Shown here: piece by piece, positions 59,545-64,000 of the stretch
Numbering within the stretch: the stretch's first letter is position 1
How the letters are laid out: the number at the start of each line of letters is the position of its first letter
From: Phellopilus nigrolimitatus
Taxonomy: Eukaryota; Basidiomycota; Agaricomycetes; Hymenochaetales; Hymenochaetaceae
NCBI GenBank assembly: GCA_021029095.1
Contig: JAJOHG010000021.1
Location: 124,001 to 188,000, forward strand
Direction of reading: 5' to 3'
DNA: 64,000 nt
Position numbers and translations under genes: made by a program
Notes under the pieces: model-generated
The model's database searches: none
Seen by the model: only the letters and a program-made list of their open reading frames with translations
Told to the model about the DNA's origin: nothing

Positions 59545-61310
59545 GCTCTCAGAGGGCAGGCACGGACGCAGAACGAACGCCAGGGTGTACTAAATAAGTG
59601 TGTCAAATTGAATCAGTTCCGGGTGGTTACCACGCGGTATTTTCCGCGCTAGCTGTTGTCGTCCAGTGGTTCTCGACGTCGGCAGGGGGGAAAAAAGGTG
59701 CGGATGCGAAGGGAGGCAATGAGAGGCGACAACGATGGGCATCTCGACGTATTATGATGAGGACGAGAGTTAAGTAAGTAGCTAAAAATGATGGTACAGA
59801 TCGAACTCGAAACTAATGCGCCTCTGGATCGAAGGCTGTGAGTCCACTTCCTTTTCTGGAGCTTATGCTCTAACCAAGTACTCGCCGCCTATTGGCCATT
59901 TGGCATCCTTGGGTACATATTCAGGACTTAACTTTCTGCTCTGGATACTCAAGCAACGTTATTCTTGCCACGTGGGAGTCTGGATTGTCTCTTTAGGGAG
60001 ACAAATCAGATTCAATTGACTCTCCCTGTCCTAGAATCTCAGAAGAGACGGTGCGCTCATCCACCCTCCCGTCATGCATAATCTACGGTTATAATGCTTT
60101 ATCTTCTATTCATTACATTCCTTTAAACCCTCGTTCAAATCTCGCTGATCATCAGGAAGGAAGCACTTTTGCCATCGGCGACTCATCGCGCTTGATTTCA
60201 TATTGATCGAGAAAACCTAACTGAATGGATCCATTCAAGCCCAGTACGACACACCAGAATGCCGTGTTATGAACGGTTCGCGTTGAGCAGTTTCCCGTCT
60301 TCGCTATCTTTATGCATTTAAGATCAAAATCCAGGCTCGCCTCCATCGTTTAGAGCAAATGTGTGTGAACTTTGTTAGGAGTCTAGAACTGAAGCTTTCT
60401 CGCGTCATTGTTTCCTCCCTCGAAGCATTCGACCCTTGCCGCCGGCGGAGGATACAGACCCGCCGTATCACGCTGTGCTACCCGACGTCGTCGTTACTTA
60501 TGCTTTTCTCAGGAGGCTGACGAGTGTCACACGCTGACTTGTCCACTTCTGAGCGAGCTGATGCGGGTTGTGAGGCACAGTGTTCGCACACACTAGACGA
60601 GGCATAATTGCATACAAAGTCTTTATTATTGAAAATATTGAAAATATGAGAACGTTTGCAAGAGAACGGGTTCAGAAACTCGGAAGTCAGCGGTACGTCC
60701 GTGCATTTCGAAATAAATTGTACACACTATGAGAATAACGACGGGATGGAAGTCGCCTAAGGGTATCTTTACCCGTGATATCTATCTAGTATCTAACAGA
60801 TGTGCTCGCTATATTCTGATATTCTGCATAATGGAGAACTAGAGAACCACGAGGCGCATTGATATCCTCGCGCTCACATTATTTAGCTACGATAAGATCA
60901 TACGCTCTTCTACAATGGATCACCGCGGACATTAGTGAATCCACATCACGGCGCGAGTAGACTATTCCACCATCCATTGATATCAAGTAAGTACCCTACG
61001 TTGCTACGCGGCTTCGCGAAGTAAGAAGCGTGCATGAAGTTTGGATCTCGTGCTGACGTTCTGACATCCGTACTTCCGAGTCGCCCATGCACCTCAGATC
61101 GAATTTCTCCCTACCGAATATTTTTGTATTTGGTGCGGAGCTCGAAGTGTGAAGAACGCTTACTTAGTTACCACACAAGCACGAATAATCCAAAGACACA
61201 TTTCGGCGACTCGTGAGTTTTCTTGAGTATCTGATTACGAGCGCTACACCAACCTACATGCCCGTAAGTAATGTGTATGGCATTTGTTATCGCTGAAAAA
61301 ACGAACTTTT
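59545..61310. other. Intergenic
   Basis: About 1.8 kb without a supportable gene, tRNA-like B-box structure or obvious repeat. Includes the upstream region of the coiled-coil gene. Confidence 0.4.
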
Positions 61311-61365
61311 GATCCGAAGTTCGAACTCCGAAGTCGAACTCCGAAGTCGGAAGTCGGAAGCTGTG
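61311..61365. repeat. TTCGAACT/CCGAAGTC-type short repeat array (left)
   Basis: Several adjacent units of CCGAAGTTCGAACTCCGAAG type. Related sequence in the opposite sense (GAGTTCGAACTAAGAGTTCG, then TCGACTTCGAACTTGC) lies near 63826-63990. The arrays bracket the RPN2 pseudogene. Confidence 0.55.
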
Positions 61366-61398
61366 ATGACGTAACTTGCAGATCGCAAGTTGCAACTA

Positions 61399-62000
61399 CA
61401 GTGCATTAAGCCATAAAGCATCAACTGGCTGGGGGCCGGGATTTTGCGAATTTCGGATTTCTTTTTTAGTTTCGCTAATAGAAGTAAGCAAAATACACAA
61501 TTTCTCGCAATTTCCCGATTTTTTCACAATGTTTCAATTTTTTCTGAGAAAAAAATTAAATAAAATTAAATAAAATAAAATAATAAATAATAGCAAATCA
61601 CGTGTTATATCTGTTTGTCAAGGAGTCCGCAACTTTACCCTGGAATATTTCTACTCTCCTATGAAGAAATGTGCAAGAAGAAATGTCAGATAATGACTGG
61701 CTAATGCGAAGTGGTCATCCGATATGCCGGACTTAAATTATATTTGGGCGCTTATCTTATATAATAACCTATATTAGGCAATTTTAAACACATTTTAATC
61801 ATTATTATTATTTGTTTCAAAATTTCAGTGGTCAAAAAAGAAAAAGTCGACAATTGAGAAATCTACGATACAAGATCTGTAGACACGCATGGCCTCTAAC
61901 CAATGCGTATAAACAGATAGGCCATATATAATTGTGGCAAATGTAGATAGAAAAGTAATTCGGACCTTCCCGGCTTGTTGACTTTTGCCTTAATGCACTG
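61399..62000. mobile_element. Short TIR element with TA duplication
   Basis: A 602-bp AT-rich element that starts CAGTGCATTAAGCC at 61399 and ends with the complement of CAGTGCATTAAGGC at 62000. The first 12 bases are perfect inverted repeats, after which similarity declines. Both ends are flanked by TA (61397-61398 and 62001-62002), as for Tc1/mariner insertions. No transposase ORF. The flanks are similar to each other (GCAAGTTGCAAC and GCAGGTTGCAAC). Confidence 0.65.
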
Positions 62001-62164
62001 TAGCAGGTTGCAACTCGCAATCTGAATCCGACCTCCCCAAGATTGCGGTGAGTGGGTATATTTGTAAATGTTTGACTCAATTTATCGAATAAATAATATA
62101 ATAATTCAGGGAATGCACTCGGATACTTCCGAGCCACATTGCCTGCAATGCAAATGCCGATCCT

Positions 62165-63300
62165 TTATGTCCATGGAGCTCAGCATTCGGAAGACGGATC
62201 TCTGTATGTACTTGGGGCTGGTCGATGTTGTATTTGTCCTGATTTCGAAGGCAATTTGCGCGACAAGCTCAAGATTGCGGCGAATGAAGTCGTTCAGCAT
62301 AGCGCTGCCCTAAGTCTTGGTGTCACTGAGATGGGTGGCAAGAATGAGCAATCATACGACAACCCTAAGAACATGTTATATAAGGACTCCACAGTTGCTG
62401 TGAGACTGCGGGGTATGGCATGGGTCTCATCATACTTGCTACTGTAGATGGGAGATGTGCAGATGAGGTGCTAGCGTATGCGAGAGAAACGCAGCACGAG
62501 AAAACCATCTACGATCTTGTAGGCAGACTGGCTTTCCTTTATTATGGCCAACGGAACAGATGGACGACATGGTGACAATGCTTCTAGCTGAGAAGGTAAA
62601 GATACCCCTTCGTACCTAGTATCGCCGTCCGCTCTATTATCTCTAGGATTTCATCCTTCGATATGGTGGTGTCTATGCTGTTGCCCTTGCATATGCTGGC
62701 ACTTCGAATTATGGCGCCATTCGAAAACCTCTTCACATTGCGGTCTCCGATACCTCTGATGATGTTCGTCGCGCAGCTGTTACCTCCCTCGCATTTGTGC
62801 TCTTCAAGAACCCTGGCCAGGTGCCGAGGATTGTGCTACAACGCTCACGTTTGTTGCGGTGCTACGCTTGCTCTTGGTACAGCCTGCGCAGGAACCAGGC
62901 TTCAGGACGCTGTAGTTATTCTCAAGCCGATGACTAAAGACCCTGTCGATTTTGTGCGCCAGGGTGCGTTCGTCGCTTCGAGAATGAATCTCGTACAACA
63001 ATCCGAGGCGTCATCGCCATCTATGTTGTCCACTCGCAGTATATTGTTGCGGACATATACGAGGACCCAATGTCTTGCTTTGGCGCCGCTTTGGGCCAGG
63101 GTCTTACTGACGCCGGTGGGCGCAACGTGACGATCAGTCTGCAGAGTCGCGCTGGTAGTCGCAACACAAGTGCCATTGTCGCTATGGTCTTGTTCTGTCA
63201 ATTCTGATATTGGTATCCGCACACATTCTGCGCTTGCCTTGCATTCGAGCCTACTGCAATTATTGGTCTGGTTTGGACTATTAGTTTCACTATTTGTTCG
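62165..63300 (+). pseudogene. RPN2: RPN2/PSMD1 (26S proteasome) pseudogene
   Basis: Degraded fragment of the 19S regulatory-particle subunit Rpn2, which in the intact protein forms a PC-repeat solenoid. Recognisable in changing frames: [137 protein letters not shown] and GGRNVTISLQSRAGSRNTSA. Multiple frameshifts occur, and TGA at 63205-63207 interrupts FCQF-YWYP. Neither the N-terminal third nor the C terminus is present. It lies between the short-repeat arrays. A functional RPN2 must exist elsewhere. Confidence 0.85.
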
Positions 63301-64000
63301 TCAGTTTCTCATAGGCTTATTTTCAGACTCTCAAGCACGCGGTGTAAAAGGACACGAGCGAGCTACGGACAGCCGATTCGCTGCATAAGCTAGACGAAGA
63401 AGTCGAGCAGAGCAAGTTAAGCGCAGTGCTGATCGAGCTGGCATTGGCCGTTGCGGAGGAGTTGGAAGAGGAGTTAGCCAAGGGTCCGAAAGCCGAGGTT
63501 GCGTTGACGATGGGGGTGATGCAAGACGTGCTGGATGAGTTGCTATTGTGCACTTCAAGGAAGTGACGGACGGTGTAGCCGCAAAGCGCGTATGAGCGTA
63601 CTGTACTGGTATGCTCGGCGAGGCGGTTGGCGTGTGGGAAAATGATTCATCATCTGACCTGTTCCAAAATAAGTATGCCGAGCTCGTGCCGGTGAGCGGT
63701 TTAAAACCATAGACGTGTCAACCCACGAACATGGATCTATAAGTTAAGTATATTCGATGAAAGGTAGTGAGTACTGTGTACAATAAATTGAAAAGTAAGT
63801 TGTGACTTCCATTTGTTTGTTCATTGAGTTCGAACTAAGAGTTCGGAGTTCGCATAGGTAATGCGTGGGAACTGCGATCTCGATCTAGCACTAGCATAAA
63901 TTCTTATAACCTCGACTTCGAACTTGCATAATACTTGTGAGTTCGACTTGTGACTTGCATGATTTTTTACGATCTCGACTTCGTTCTTTGTTAAACAGTG
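63301..64000. other. Unassigned 3' end of the window
   Basis: A + strand stretch at ~63380-63570 is Glu/Leu/Ala-rich (ALAVAEELEEELAKGPKAEV, VALTMGVMQDVLDELL) and may be another decayed coding piece, but I could not identify it. From 63826 on, AGTTCGAA/TTCGAACT-type short repeats accumulate. Confidence 0.35.

Noticed and set aside
60125..60160. tRNA B-box-like GTTCAAATCTC
   Set aside because: No A box or cloverleaf could be found at the right distance.

Overview
The window is nuclear DNA of a filamentous basidiomycete, most likely an Agaricomycete. Genes carry many short introns (about 50-80 nt) with GTGCGT, GTAAGT or GTRNGT donors. Coding exons are GC-rich, and the F-box, GH18 and kinase-like families resemble those expanded in mushroom-forming fungi. 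A Polyporales-type genome is my guess, not something the sequence proves. I see no rRNA, tRNA or CRISPR.

Layout. 0.4-1.9 kb: F-box protein (-) with a frame break near its end. 3.1-4.9 kb: protein-kinase-like gene (-), bracketed by a ~160-bp direct repeat. 5.9-11.0 kb: intact SET1 histone H3K4 methyltransferase (+). 12.0-13.7 kb: cytosolic seryl-tRNA synthetase (-). 15.4-19.6 kb: tandem GH18 chitinase pair (+) with conserved micro-exons. 21.3-23.3 kb: Ser-rich two-TM protein (-). 24.1-24.9 kb: acidic low-complexity protein (-). 25.8-26.3 kb: unknown small gene (-), divergent from JIP5 (+, 26.4-28.0 kb). 28.3-32.2 kb: UPR sensor IRE1 (-). 33.6-38.4 kb: cohesin subunit SCC3 (+). 38.9-48.7 kb: large inverted repeat whose arms each carry an F-box gene, with HMG-CoA lyase (+) and a hotdog thioesterase (-) in the spacer. 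49-50.1 kb: decayed 3'-5' exonuclease. 51.0-51.6 kb: Asterix/PAT-complex gene (-). 52.3-54 kb: eIF2-gamma pseudogene. 54.9-59.5 kb: large Ser/Pro-rich coiled-coil protein (-). 61.4-63.4 kb: a short TIR element and an RPN2 (26S proteasome) pseudogene.

The left half is mostly single-copy housekeeping genes (chromatin, cohesin, translation, ribosome assembly, ER stress) with intact frames. The right third is a decay and rearrangement zone: an inverted duplication, two TA-flanked TIR elements, and disrupted copies of housekeeping genes that must exist intact elsewhere in the genome.

Most unusual points. (1) SCC3 reads across its whole length only if three separate +1 shifts are allowed, each at a C-TGA tetranucleotide. 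(2) HMG-CoA lyase has a 6-nt micro-exon encoding the Gly-His that includes a predicted metal ligand. (3) Both GH18 genes keep 14-, 12- and 10-nt micro-exons. (4) A 668-bp pogo-like element sits in one arm of the inverted repeat while the other arm keeps the empty site.
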